Made by a program: the position numbers and the translations under genes
Part shown: in pieces, positions 33,796-43,238 of the stretch
Numbering within the stretch: the first letter of the stretch is position 1
Layout of the letters: every line of letters starts with the position of its first letter
Assembly: GCA_001795455.1 (NCBI GenBank)
Contig: MGPB01000025.1
Span: forward strand, 1 to 64,000
Length of the DNA: 64,000 bases
Direction of reading: 5' to 3'
From: Curvibacter sp. GWA2_63_95
Lineage (GTDB): Bacteria > Pseudomonadota > Gammaproteobacteria > Burkholderiales > Burkholderiaceae_C
Notes under the pieces: model-generated
What the model was told of the DNA's origin: nothing
Seen by the model: only the letters and a program-made list of their open reading frames with translations
Databases searched by the model: none

Positions 33796-36312
33796 ATGCA
33801 TCAACCCGATTTTTCGGCCCACACTTTGCGCCGCTTTGCGGCGCTTGCGACTGCATTTGGGCTGGTGCTGTCGTTGGCGGTTATCGCCGCCGTGGTGTGG
33901 TTGGGGTGGTACGAATACCGGGAAGCGCTGGAGACTGACCGGGCCCGCAGTGAACTGGAGGCGCGTGTCATTGATGACCACGCGACCCGCACGGTGGAGA
34001 CCGCATCGCTGGTGATGGCCTATGTGGGGGGGCAGTTGCATGCACCAGACATGGCGCAGCCGCACCTGGCCGACCCCTTGCTGGCGCAGGCGCTGGCGGC
34101 GCTGCCTTTTGTGCGCAGCCTGCATGTGCTGGATGACGCGGGCCGGATCGTGGCCAGTACCGCTACGAGTGATGTGGGCGTGACAGTCTCGCTGGACCGG
34201 TTGGCCCCCTTGCCCGCGCCGGGGCAGGATGCCCTGGGTGTGTTTCAGCCCGGTCGGGGGCTCAGTGCCCTCGGCCTCGCGGCCCCGTCGACTGCCGCCA
34301 ACATCGGCTTCATCCCTTTCAGTCGAAGCTTGCGCAACGCCGAGGGCAAGGCCCTGTTCCTGGTGGCCCTGATCAACCCTGATTTTTTGTCGAGCTTTCA
34401 ACTGCTCACGCTCGGCGATCAGAAAGAGAGCGTGTACCTCTTGAACTACCAGGGGGTGGTCATGGTCAGCAGCGGCCCTCGTGCGGCCAATCCGGGCACG
34501 GTGTTTGCTGTCCATCCGGTGTTTCGCAAGTTTTTGCCGTCTCGAGAACACTTTACCTATGAAGGTGACGGTGCTTCGCCTGGTACCCAGGTCGTGTCGT
34601 ACCGGCTCTCCAAAACCCGCCCTTTGGTGGTGGTGGTTGAGCAGCCCTTGGCAGACACGCATGACCGTTGGATCACATCCGTGCGCTGGTTCATCACGGC
34701 GGCCGTTGTCACTGTGTTGTTTCTGGTGCTCATGACGGTGGCGATTCGCCGCAGCCTGCGGGCCCGTGAGCGGGGGCTGGAGGCCCTGGGCAGCGCGCGC
34801 GCCGAGGTGGTCCGTAAGGAGCACGATTTGCATGTGCTGGTGAAAAGCGTTCAGGAGCTGTTGTTCCGCACCGACCCCTCGGGGGTCCTGACCTATGTGA
34901 ACGAACGCTGGGTCGCCGTGACGGGCCGCAGCGTCGCGCAGGCAGAAAACCACCCGTTGACGGAATGGGTGTGTGAAGTCGATCGCGCGGGCGTGGCCCA
35001 ATTGTTTGCACTGGATACCACGGCAGCGGTACGCACGCAGACCGCCAGCATGTGTGCCAGCGACGGTAGCCTGCACCGTTTTGACGTTGCAGTGGTGCCC
35101 CTGTGGGAGGGGGAGCACATCATCGGCTTTGCGGGCAGTGCGGTCGATGTCACCGAGCGGCTGGCCGCCGAAAGTGCCTTGCAACACCAGCTCGACTTCG
35201 TCGCTTTTTTGCTGGAGATCAGCCCCTTGCCGGTGGCCACCTTTGACCGGTATGGCCGTTACGTCTCCGTGAACCGGGCCTGGGAAGATTTCACCGGCCT
35301 GCTGCGCGGCCAGGTGATGGGGCAGGCGGCGAGTGCGTTCATGGCACCGACCGATGCCGCGTTTCATGCCGAGAAAGATGCAAAACTCTGGCGCTCCGGG
35401 GGCACCCTGCGTTACGAGTCCACACTCCGGCATCGCGATGGAAGCCTGCGTGAGGTCATCATCACCAAGGTGGTTTTGCCAGGCGACGAGCAACACGCCA
35501 ACGGCGGTCTGCTGAGTACCCTGATGGATGTGAGCGAATTCCGGGCAGCCGAGCGCGCCAAGGACGCAGCCCGGCATGCGGCCGAGGAGTCGTCCCGCAC
35601 CAAGTCTGATTTCATTGCCAATATCAGCCACGAACTGCGTACGCCGCTGCAATCCATTTTGGGTTTTTCGGAGCTGGGCATGATGCGTGGCAAGGATGAA
35701 CCCCGGCTGATGGGCATGTTCACCGACATCCATGCAGCCGGCGCCCGCATGCTGGCCCTGGTCAATGATTTGCTGGACGTTTCCAAAATCGCCAGCACCT
35801 TGGGGGTTGTCAACCTGGAGCGCACCGATATTCGCGGACTGATCGGCCCGGTGGTGCAGGAGTTGACGCCCCAAATTCACGCCAAGCGCCTGGCCGTCGA
35901 TATACAGCTTGGCCCCGTTCCGCTGATTGCCAAGGTGGACCCCGTACGTTTTGCGCAGGTCGTGCGCAATGTGATGGCCAATGCCATCAAATTCGCGCCC
36001 ACACAAACTGGCATCGAGCTCAGCGCCTACCTGACGGGGGAGGACCGCATCTGCGTCAGCGTGCGGGACCATGGTGCGGGCATTCCGGTTGCAGAGCTGG
36101 ACCGCATTTTTGAGGCCTTTGTGCAGTCCAGCCGTACGCAAGATGGCTCGGGTGGCACGGGGCTGGGCTTGGCCATTTGCAAAACCATCATGGACGCGCA
36201 TGGCGGGCGTATCACCGCCGAAAACGCCGCGGACGGTGGTGCCGTGTTCCGCATCTATCTGCCCGCACGCCGCAGCGGGCAGCGTGAGACGGATTTCCAT
36301 TCCATCTATTGA
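33796..36312 (+). CDS. Membrane PAS-PAS sensor histidine kinase
   Basis: 838 residues. A transmembrane helix at about 16-38, a periplasmic sensor of about 260 residues and a second helix at about 297-317 are followed by PAS domains near 345-465 and 470-590. The phosphoacceptor is His612 in NISHELRTPL. The ATPase has N box VMANAIKFAP, G1 DHGAGIP and G2 GTGLGLAI. There is no attached receiver, so its partners are probably the receiver at 31801 and the REC-HPt and HTH-REC proteins. It starts 16 bases after the binding-protein stop. It is convergent with dinB, and no terminator is evident. Confidence 0.92.
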   Translation: MHQPDFSAHTLRRFAALATAFGLVLSLAVIAAVVWLGWYEYREALETDRARSELEARVIDDHATRTVETASLVMAYVGGQLHAPDMAQPHLADPLLAQALAALPFVRSLHVLDDAGRIVASTATSDVGVTVSLDRLAPLPAPGQDALGVFQPGRGLSALGLAAPSTAANIGFIPFSRSLRNAEGKALFLVALINPDFLSSFQLLTLGDQKESVYLLNYQGVVMVSSGPRAANPGTVFAVHPVFRKFLPSREHFTYEGDGASPGTQVVSYRLSKTRPLVVVVEQPLADTHDRWITSVRWFITAAVVTVLFLVLMTVAIRRSLRARERGLEALGSARAEVVRKEHDLHVLVKSVQELLFRTDPSGVLTYVNERWVAVTGRSVAQAENHPLTEWVCEVDRAGVAQLFALDTTAAVRTQTASMCASDGSLHRFDVAVVPLWEGEHIIGFAGSAVDVTERLAAESALQHQLDFVAFLLEISPLPVATFDRYGRYVSVNRAWEDFTGLLRGQVMGQAASAFMAPTDAAFHAEKDAKLWRSGGTLRYESTLRHRDGSLREVIITKVVLPGDEQHANGGLLSTLMDVSEFRAAERAKDAARHAAEESSRTKSDFIANISHELRTPLQSILGFSELGMMRGKDEPRLMGMFTDIHAAGARMLALVNDLLDVSKIASTLGVVNLERTDIRGLIGPVVQELTPQIHAKRLAVDIQLGPVPLIAKVDPVRFAQVVRNVMANAIKFAPTQTGIELSAYLTGEDRICVSVRDHGAGIPVAELDRIFEAFVQSSRTQDGSGGTGLGLAICKTIMDAHGGRITAENAADGGAVFRIYLPARRSGQRETDFHSIY

Positions 36313-36340
36313 GTGCGTCCCGCATCCGGGCACCTACACC

Positions 36341-37606
36341 TCAGAACAGCTGCCCTGTCAGGGGATCATCTGCTCCTGTATTGATAGCTGTTAGCGCAAT
36401 ATCCATAAGGGTTGCAGGCTGATTTGACTTGAAATCCAAGGCCTGGGCCTCGTCGACACTCAGCAGGGCGCCCATGCGCACGCCCAGCAGGCGCAGCTTC
36501 TTGTGCAGCGGTGCGCGCTTGAGGCACTGGCCGGCCACGCGGCGTATGGCCTTCGCATCGGCAATGTGGCGCGCGATGGTGATATCGCGCGTTACGGCTG
36601 TGAAATCTTCGTACTTCAGCTTGATGCCAATCGTTTTTCCCACGTAGCCCTTGCGCTGCAGGTCGTCGGCCAACTGCTCGCACAGGCGCGTGAAGATGGC
36701 ACCCAGCTCGGCCTTGTCGCGTACCGCATGCAGGTCCCGCTCAAACGACGTTTCGCGGCTGATGCTGACCGGCTCGCTCTCCAGCACGATGGGCCGCTCG
36801 TCCCGCCCCCGTGCGGCATCAAACATCCAGGCGCCGGTGCGCTGGCCGAAGGTGTCCATCAGCCATTGCAGGTCCTTGGCGGCCAACTGGCCGATAGTCT
36901 CTATGCCATGGGTTTTCAGCTTGGCGTCCGCCTTGGGGCCAATGCCATTGATCTTGCGGCAGGCCAGCGGCCAGATCATCGTCTCCACATCCGTGTCATG
37001 GACGATGGCTATGCCATTGGGCTTGTTGAACTCGCTGGCCATCTTGGCCAGCAGCTTGTTGGGCGCCACGCCCACCGAACAGGTCAGGCCGGTATCGTCA
37101 AAAATCGCCTTCTGGATCAGCCGCGCCAGCACGCGCCCCCCCTCGCGCTGGCCACCGGGCACCTGGGTGAAATCGATGTAAACCTCGTCCACGCCGCGGT
37201 TCTCCATCAACGGCGCAATCTCGGTGATGATGGCTTTGAAACGCTGCGAGTAATGCCGGTACTGCGCAAAATCCACCGGCAACAAAATCGCCTGCGGGCA
37301 CAGCTTGGCCGCCTTCATCAGCCCCAGGGCCGAGCCCACGCCAAACTGGCGCGCGGCGTAGGTGGCGGTGGTGATGACGCCGCGCCCGGTGTAGTCGCGC
37401 AGCAGCGGAAAGGCGGCGACGGGAATTTCGTGCAAGGGCAGCTCGGCGTACTGCGCGCGCAGCGCATCGTCCAGCGCCCGCCGCCCGCCGCCAATCACCA
37501 CGGGCAGCCCCTTGAGCTGCGGGTAACGCAGCAGCTCCACCGACGCGTAAAACGCGTCCATGTCGAGGTGGGCGATGCGGCGTATCGCGGGGGCGGTGGC
37601 ACTCAT
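36341..37606 (-). CDS. dinB: DNA polymerase IV (Y-family)
   Basis: 421-residue translesion polymerase. The catalytic block HLDMDAFYASVE gives Asp15 and Asp17, and GVDEVYIDFTQ is the second carboxylate block. KMASEFNKPNG and KINGIGPKADAKL form the fingers and helix-hairpin-helix. The little-finger domain ends near residue 388. The last 30 residues (about 391-411) are encoded by a copy of the dispersed repeat, in frame. No beta-clamp motif is obvious in the tail. The ATG at 37606 is fixed by the conserved N-terminus. Confidence 0.92.
   Translation of the reverse strand: MSATAPAIRRIAHLDMDAFYASVELLRYPQLKGLPVVIGGGRRALDDALRAQYAELPLHEIPVAAFPLLRDYTGRGVITTATYAARQFGVGSALGLMKAAKLCPQAILLPVDFAQYRHYSQRFKAIITEIAPLMENRGVDEVYIDFTQVPGGQREGGRVLARLIQKAIFDDTGLTCSVGVAPNKLLAKMASEFNKPNGIAIVHDTDVETMIWPLACRKINGIGPKADAKLKTHGIETIGQLAAKDLQWLMDTFGQRTGAWMFDAARGRDERPIVLESEPVSISRETSFERDLHAVRDKAELGAIFTRLCEQLADDLQRKGYVGKTIGIKLKYEDFTAVTRDITIARHIADAKAIRRVAGQCLKRAPLHKKLRLLGVRMGALLSVDEAQALDFKSNQPATLMDIALTAINTGADDPLTGQLF
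36376..36436 (-). repeat. Dispersed repeat, copy 4, in frame in dinB
   Basis: On the minus strand it reads GATTTCAAGTCAAATCAGCC, then CTTATGGATATTGCGCTAAC, then AGCTATCAATA. It matches the consensus along its whole length. It encodes residues 391-411 of DinB (SNQPATLMDIALTAINTGA) without a stop. Confidence 0.78.
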
Positions 37607-37674
37607 GGGGCGCAAGGATACCAAGCGGCTGGTGTCACAATCGGGTGGCTGATTCCCTGTTCCAAGTCTTCTGT

Positions 37675-39036
37675 ATGACGTCGTTGTTCTTACCCCCGCC
37701 CCAGCACCGGCCACGGCGTCGCCAGGTCCTGCAAGCCACCGTGTCCGTGTTTGGCGCGGCGCTGCCGCTGGCCAGCAGCCGGGCCGCGGACCGCTATGCC
37801 AAGTACCGGGGCCAGACGGTGGCATTCAGTATCCCGGACCACCCCCATTACGACGCCATGGTCAAGCTGCTGCCGCGTTTCACGCAGGAAACCGGCATCC
37901 AGGTGGAGCTGTCGCGCGAGCACATCCTGCGCATGAAGCACCGGCAACTGGCCGAGCTGTCGCAGGCCCGCAGCTCCTTTGACCTGGTGAGTTACGTGGC
38001 CACCTGGAAGAGCGAGTACGTGAGCAAGCAGCTGATTCACCCGCTGGCTCCGTTCCTGCAAAACCCGGCGCTGGCCGACCCCGGCTTTGACCTGGCCGAT
38101 GTGGTGCCCGGCTACCTGCAGAACATCGGTTTGGTGGGCGGACCCAAAGGCTATCTGCCAGGCCCCGGTGCCCGCCTGTACGGGCTCCCCTACGGTGCGG
38201 AGACCTCGGTGCTGGCCTACCGGCGCGATGTGTTTGCCACGCTCGCGGTGCAGCCGCCCACCACCTACGCCCAGTTGCGCCAGCTGCTGCCTGTGCTGCG
38301 CAGCAAGTCTGGCATGGCGGCGCTGACCTCGCGCGGGCAGATGGGGCACAACTGCGTGCATGCCTGGTTGCTGCACCTCAGCCCGCTGGGCGGGCGCGTG
38401 TTTGATGCGCACTGGGTGCCCACCTTCCAACAGACGCCGGGCGTACAGGCGCTGCAGTTGCTCAAAGAGATTGCCGACACCGGCCCCGAGGGCATGGCGA
38501 ACTTTGGCTACAACGAGATGCTGCACACCTTTCTGGACGGGCGCAGCGCCATGTACCTGGATTCCACCGCCGTCTTCGGTGCGGTGCGCAGCTCCCCCCT
38601 GTCCCGGGTGGATGGCAAAGTGGGGTACGCGCTGCACCCGCGCGGTACACGCAGGGCTTCGCAGACCGGAGGGTTGGGGCTGGCCATCGCGCGCACCTCC
38701 GAGCGCGCCAACGCTGCGTTCTTGCTGATGCAGTGGCTCACTTCCAAAGCGCAAGACAAGGCGGTCTGCGCATTGGGGGCCGCGCCCTTGCGGCTGTCGA
38801 CCCTGCGCGACGCAGAGCTGCTGCGCCGTTACCCGGAATTCGCCCTGCTGCGCGAACAACTGCGGTATGCCGACCCCGACTGGCGCCCCATCATCAGCGT
38901 GTGGGACGAGATCAACACCGGCCCTCTGGGCGCTGCCGTACACCAGGGCCTCACCGGTGCCGTGCCGCCCGAGCAGGCGCTGAGCGCCATCCTGGGGCGG
39001 GTGACTGATATTTTGGTGGCGGGAGGCTACCGCTAA
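37675..39036 (+). CDS. Orphan Tat-type extracellular solute-binding protein (family 1)
   Basis: 453 residues. An arginine-rich signal (RPRRRQVLQATVSVFGAALPLASSRA) suggests Tat export. The mature protein is a family-1 sugar-type binding protein: VKLLPRFTQETGIQVEL, YGLPYGAETSVLAYRRDVF, DGRSAMYLDSTAVFG and TGGLGLAI are diagnostic. No permease or ATPase gene adjoins it. The ATG at 37675 is 68 bases from the divergent dinB start. The neighbours give no clue to ligand. Confidence 0.85.
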   Translation: MTSLFLPPPQHRPRRRQVLQATVSVFGAALPLASSRAADRYAKYRGQTVAFSIPDHPHYDAMVKLLPRFTQETGIQVELSREHILRMKHRQLAELSQARSSFDLVSYVATWKSEYVSKQLIHPLAPFLQNPALADPGFDLADVVPGYLQNIGLVGGPKGYLPGPGARLYGLPYGAETSVLAYRRDVFATLAVQPPTTYAQLRQLLPVLRSKSGMAALTSRGQMGHNCVHAWLLHLSPLGGRVFDAHWVPTFQQTPGVQALQLLKEIADTGPEGMANFGYNEMLHTFLDGRSAMYLDSTAVFGAVRSSPLSRVDGKVGYALHPRGTRRASQTGGLGLAIARTSERANAAFLLMQWLTSKAQDKAVCALGAAPLRLSTLRDAELLRRYPEFALLREQLRYADPDWRPIISVWDEINTGPLGAAVHQGLTGAVPPEQALSAILGRVTDILVAGGYR

Positions 39037-39054
39037 GCCGTCCCTCCGCGCTGG

Positions 39055-40200
39055 CTAGTAAGTGCCAGGAATCAGGATGCCCTGGTCCACGTTCTGGATG
39101 TTGGTGTGGCCGCAAAAGGCCATGGTCACGTCCAGCTCTTTGTGGATGATCTGCAGGGCCTTGGTCACACCGGCTTCGCCCATCGCACCCAGGCCGTAGA
39201 CCATGGCACGGCCAATCATGGTGCCCTTGGCGCCCAGGGCCCAGGCCTTGAGCACGTCTTGCCCGCTGCGCACACCGCCGTCCATCCACACTTCAATCTG
39301 GCTGCCCACGGCCTGCACGATGGCGGGCAGGGCGCTGATGCTGCTGGGCGCGCCGTCCAGCTGGCGGCCACCGTGGTTGCTCACCACAATCGCATCGGCC
39401 CCGCTGGCCACGGCCAGCTGGGCATCTTCCACGTCCTGAATGCCTTTGAGGATCAGCTTGCCGCCCCACTTTTCTTTCACCCACTTCACGTCGTCCCAGG
39501 ACAGGCGGGGGTCGAACTGCTCGTTGGTCCAGGCGGCCAGGGATTTCATGTCGCTGACCGACTCCACATGGCCTACCAAGTTGCGGAAGGTGTGGCGTTT
39601 GGTACCCAGCATGCCCAGGCACCAGCGCGGCTTGGTGGCCAGGTTGATGATATTGGCCAAGGTGGGGCGGGGCGGGGCGGTCAGGCCGTTCTTCAGGTCC
39701 TTGTGGCGCTGGCCAATCACCTGCAGGTCCAGCGTCAGCACCAGCGCGCTACAGCGGGCAGCGCGGGCGCGCTCAATCATCTTGGTCATGGCCGCGCGGT
39801 CGCGCATCATGTAGAGCTGGAACCAGAAGGGCGCAGAGGTGTTCTCGGCAATGTCTTCAATCGAGCAGATGCTCATGGTGGATAGCGTGAACGGAATGCC
39901 AAATTTCTCGGCCGCGCGCGCGGCGTGGATCTCGCCATCGGCATGCTGCATGCCGGTCAGGCCCACCGGGGCAATCGCCACGGGCATCTTGGCGGCTATC
40001 CCCACCATCTGGGTGGCGGTGGTGCGGTTTTCCATGTTCACCGCCACGCGCTGGCGCAGTTTGATTTTCTGGAAGTCGTCTTCATTGGCACGGTACGTGC
40101 CTTCGGTCCAGGAGCCGGAGTCGGCGTAGTCGTAGAACATGCGCGGCACGCGCTTTTCGGCCAGGACGCGCAGGTCTTCAATGTTGGTGATCACGGGCAT
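39055..40200 (-). CDS. FMN-dependent alpha-hydroxy-acid oxidase/dehydrogenase (LldD-like)
   Basis: 381 residues of the L-lactate dehydrogenase/glycolate oxidase family. The active-site histidine is in SNHGGRQLDGA, and the phosphate-binding loops are EVWMDGGVRSGQDVLKA and GTMIGRAMVYGLG. The substrate loop FWFQLYMMRDR is present. The likely reaction is oxidation of lactate or another 2-hydroxy acid to the keto acid. AGGAG lies five bases before the ATG at 40200. The family also contains mandelate dehydrogenases, so the exact substrate is open. Confidence 0.88.
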   Translation of the reverse strand: MPVITNIEDLRVLAEKRVPRMFYDYADSGSWTEGTYRANEDDFQKIKLRQRVAVNMENRTTATQMVGIAAKMPVAIAPVGLTGMQHADGEIHAARAAEKFGIPFTLSTMSICSIEDIAENTSAPFWFQLYMMRDRAAMTKMIERARAARCSALVLTLDLQVIGQRHKDLKNGLTAPPRPTLANIINLATKPRWCLGMLGTKRHTFRNLVGHVESVSDMKSLAAWTNEQFDPRLSWDDVKWVKEKWGGKLILKGIQDVEDAQLAVASGADAIVVSNHGGRQLDGAPSSISALPAIVQAVGSQIEVWMDGGVRSGQDVLKAWALGAKGTMIGRAMVYGLGAMGEAGVTKALQIIHKELDVTMAFCGHTNIQNVDQGILIPGTY

Positions 40201-40346
40201 GGGGTCTCCTGTAGTGGCGCAAATGGTAGCGGCGCAGCGACAAGCGGTGTGTGAAATCGGCCCGCGGTCGATTGAAATTATTTGCGTGGGTCTTGGGCTA
40301 GACTGGCCCGCCACAGCGACAGACCACAACAACAGGGAGCGACAGC

Positions 40347-43238
40347 ATGGTGATATGGGGCGCAATCTGGGGGGCCATCGTGGGCTACCTCACCGCAGAG
40401 TACGACGAGGAGGTGGGCCTGTTCATCGGTGCCATCCTGGGAGCCATCGCCGGCCTGAGCTTGCGCGCAGCGGTGCGCCGCGAGATCACAGCGCAGCGTG
40501 CCCAGGCCCCGGTGGCCGAGGCCATGGCGCCCGCCGCAGTGCCGGAGCAGGCTGCGGGTCCTGCCGCCGCCGTGCCTGTCTCCATGCCTGCCACGCCCGC
40601 TCCTGCCGTCGTGCCGGAGCGTCGGCTGCCGCCAGAGCCGGAGCCCGATGAATTTCTGGATGCACCGCCGTCGCATGCACCGAACCCGACGACCGCCCGC
40701 GAGCGTGTGGGCCACAGCGAAGACCTGCCCGATACCCCCGAATGGGTGGCGCAGCCGCCCGATGTGCTGATCCGCCTGGTGGCGCAGGCCAAGGGCTGGC
40801 TGCTGGGGGGCAACACCATCGTGCGCGCTGGTGTGCTGGTGCTGTTCGTGGGCCTGGCCTTTCTGGCCAAGTTTGCGATGGACAACGCGCTCTTACCGCC
40901 CGAGCTGCGCTTGGCCGCCATTGGCGTGGCTGGCATTGGCTTGCTGGTGTTTGGCTTCCGTCTGCGCAGCCGCCAGCCCGACAAGCTGGCCTATGCGCTG
41001 ACGCTGCAAGGCGCGGGCGTGGCGGTGTTCTACCTCACCGTGTTTGCCGCCTTCCGGCTCTACCAGTTTTTGCCAGCGGGCGCGGCGTTTGCCGTGCTGG
41101 GGCTGGTGTGCGCGTTCTCCACCGCCATTGCGCTGTTGCAAAACGCCATGCCCATGGCCTTCATCGGCTTTGCGGGTGCGTTTGCAGCGCCCATTCTGGT
41201 GTCCACCGGGCAGGGCGGCCATGTGGGCCTGTTCAGCTACTACCTGGTGCTCAACCTCGCCATCGTGGCCGTGGCCTGGTGGCGCGCGTGGCGGCCGCTG
41301 AGTCTGCTGGGTTTTTTTGCCACCTTTGGCGTGGCCACGGCCTGGGGCGCGTTGAAGTACCAGCCTGAACACTTGGCCAGTACCGAGCCCTTCCTCATCG
41401 CCTTCTTCGCCATTTACCTGCTGGCCAGCCTGCTGTTCGCACTGCGCCATTCGCTGGCGCCCAAGCAGGCAGTAGACGCCACGCTGGTGTTTGGCACGCC
41501 GCTGGTGGCCTTTGGCCTGCAGGCCGCGCTGGTGCAGCACATCGAATACGCCACCGCCTTCTCGGCCTTGGCCCTGGGGGCCTTGTACCTGGGGTTGGGC
41601 TGGTGGGCCGTGAAGCGCCAGGGCGCCAACCAGGCCGTGGGCCAGTGGCTGGCCGAGTGTTTTGCGGCGCTGGGGCTGGGCTTTGTCACGCTGGCCGTGC
41701 CACTGGCGCTGGATGCACGCTGGACCAGTGCCGTCTGGGCGGCTGAGGGCGCTGCCGTGTACTGGATGGGTCAGCGCCAGGGCCGCTGGCTCGCGCGCCT
41801 GGCAGGGCTGGTGCTGCAGGTGCTGGCCGCTGCCAGCTACCTGCACGGGCTGGACCAGATGCACGCCAGTGCCTGGCCGATTGCCAACCCGGCCTTCGTG
41901 GGCGCGGTGCTGTTGGCTGCGTCGGCCCTGGCTTTGGCCCATTGGACGCGGTTCGCGGCCACCCCTGCGGTATCGGACTCGGGCGCCAGCCGGCTGCTGG
42001 CCACCGTGGAGCAGAAGGCCTCGCCCGTGTTGTTCTGGGTTGGCTTCCTCTGGTGGCAGTTTGCGCTGTTGCACGATATCGAACGTGCCTTGCCTGGGCC
42101 GGATGGCAACTGGGCGCCGGTGCTGGGCGCGGCCCTTCAGTCCCACCTGGAGATGCTGGGCTGGTTGCTCAGTGCCTGGGTGGCGCACCGCTTTGCATTG
42201 TCCACACGCGCGCAGCCTTGGGCCATCGCGGCTACCCCGGCCTGGTTCTCGCTGCCCATCCTGGCCGTGTTTGCGCTGGAGGGCGTGGTGGCGCTGGACC
42301 ATGTGTTCCAGGCTTGGGGCTGGTTGGTCTGGCCCGTGGCGCTGGCCTTGCACTTTGTCACGCTCAAGAACCTCGATAGCCTGCCACCCCAGCGCTGGTG
42401 GCGTGCGGTGCACACCGGCGGTGTGTGGCTGGTGGCGCTATTGGTGGGCAACCTGCTGGTCTGGGCGGTGCAGCAGGCGCAGTTGCGCGGCACGGCGTGG
42501 GCCAGCGTGATCTTTTTGGTGGCCAGTGTGCTGGTGCTGCTGGCGCTGTGCCGCCGCAGTCTGTACGACGCCGGCAGCCGCGTGCGCCAGGCCTGGCCGC
42601 TGAATCGCTTTGCCCCTGCCTACCTGTGGCATGCAGCCGTGCCACTGGCCGTGGCGGTAGGCATGGGGGCTGTGCTGGTGGCGGTGTCGTCCGACGGCAA
42701 TGCGCGGCCCTTGCCCTATGTGCCGCTGCTCAACCCCACCGACCTGACGGTGGCGCTGGCGCTGCTGGCTGCTGCCTTGTGGCTCACGCGTGTGCGCCAG
42801 GGCGATTTGCCGGTGCCCGGCTGGGTGCATGACCGGCGCTGGACGCTGTTGCTGTGTGCCCTGGGCTTTGTGGCGGTGAACACCGTGTGGCTGCGCGTGG
42901 CGCACCAGTACGCGGGGGTGCCCTGGAATGCCGAGCGCCTGTTCGAGTCCTTCCTGGTGCAGGCCGGTTATTCCATCTTGTGGACGCTGCTGGCCCTGGG
43001 CCTGATGCTGGTGGCACACCGCCGCCTTGCGCGCCCGGTGTGGATGGGCGGTGCGGCCCTGTTGGGGCTGACGGTGGCCAAACTGTTCCTGGTGGACTTG
43101 AGCAACCGTGGTGGCTCCGAGCGCATCGTGGCCTTTATTGCGGTGGGCGTGATGATGCTGGTGGTGGGCTACTTTGCGCCCATTCCACCCGCCGCCGCGC
43201 CGCCTGCGCAAGACGGCGAAGAAGGGAGCGCCGCATGA
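40347..43238 (+). CDS. DUF2339 multi-span membrane protein
   Basis: 963 residues. The N-terminus has a glycine zipper-like hairpin (GAIWGAIVGYLTAEYDEEVGLFIGAILGAIAG), followed by a proline- and alanine-rich linker (about 55-130) and then more than twenty hydrophobic helices. GNTIVRAGVLVLFVGLAFLAKFA marks the DUF2339 core. The function is unknown. The C-terminal GGSERIVAFIAVGVMML is conserved in the family. It is followed, with a four-base overlap, by the DUF3999 gene, a pairing I recall from other proteobacteria. Confidence 0.85.
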   Translation: MVIWGAIWGAIVGYLTAEYDEEVGLFIGAILGAIAGLSLRAAVRREITAQRAQAPVAEAMAPAAVPEQAAGPAAAVPVSMPATPAPAVVPERRLPPEPEPDEFLDAPPSHAPNPTTARERVGHSEDLPDTPEWVAQPPDVLIRLVAQAKGWLLGGNTIVRAGVLVLFVGLAFLAKFAMDNALLPPELRLAAIGVAGIGLLVFGFRLRSRQPDKLAYALTLQGAGVAVFYLTVFAAFRLYQFLPAGAAFAVLGLVCAFSTAIALLQNAMPMAFIGFAGAFAAPILVSTGQGGHVGLFSYYLVLNLAIVAVAWWRAWRPLSLLGFFATFGVATAWGALKYQPEHLASTEPFLIAFFAIYLLASLLFALRHSLAPKQAVDATLVFGTPLVAFGLQAALVQHIEYATAFSALALGALYLGLGWWAVKRQGANQAVGQWLAECFAALGLGFVTLAVPLALDARWTSAVWAAEGAAVYWMGQRQGRWLARLAGLVLQVLAAASYLHGLDQMHASAWPIANPAFVGAVLLAASALALAHWTRFAATPAVSDSGASRLLATVEQKASPVLFWVGFLWWQFALLHDIERALPGPDGNWAPVLGAALQSHLEMLGWLLSAWVAHRFALSTRAQPWAIAATPAWFSLPILAVFALEGVVALDHVFQAWGWLVWPVALALHFVTLKNLDSLPPQRWWRAVHTGGVWLVALLVGNLLVWAVQQAQLRGTAWASVIFLVASVLVLLALCRRSLYDAGSRVRQAWPLNRFAPAYLWHAAVPLAVAVGMGAVLVAVSSDGNARPLPYVPLLNPTDLTVALALLAAALWLTRVRQGDLPVPGWVHDRRWTLLLCALGFVAVNTVWLRVAHQYAGVPWNAERLFESFLVQAGYSILWTLLALGLMLVAHRRLARPVWMGGAALLGLTVAKLFLVDLSNRGGSERIVAFIAVGVMMLVVGYFAPIPPAAAPPAQDGEEGSAA

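Noticed and set aside
32890..36333. Very long antisense reading frame (over 1,100 codons) opposite the histidine kinase and its binding protein
   Set aside because: Composition is that of a GC-rich shadow frame (His, Gln, Gly, Arg rich) with no recognisable domain; the opposite strand has clear conserved genes.
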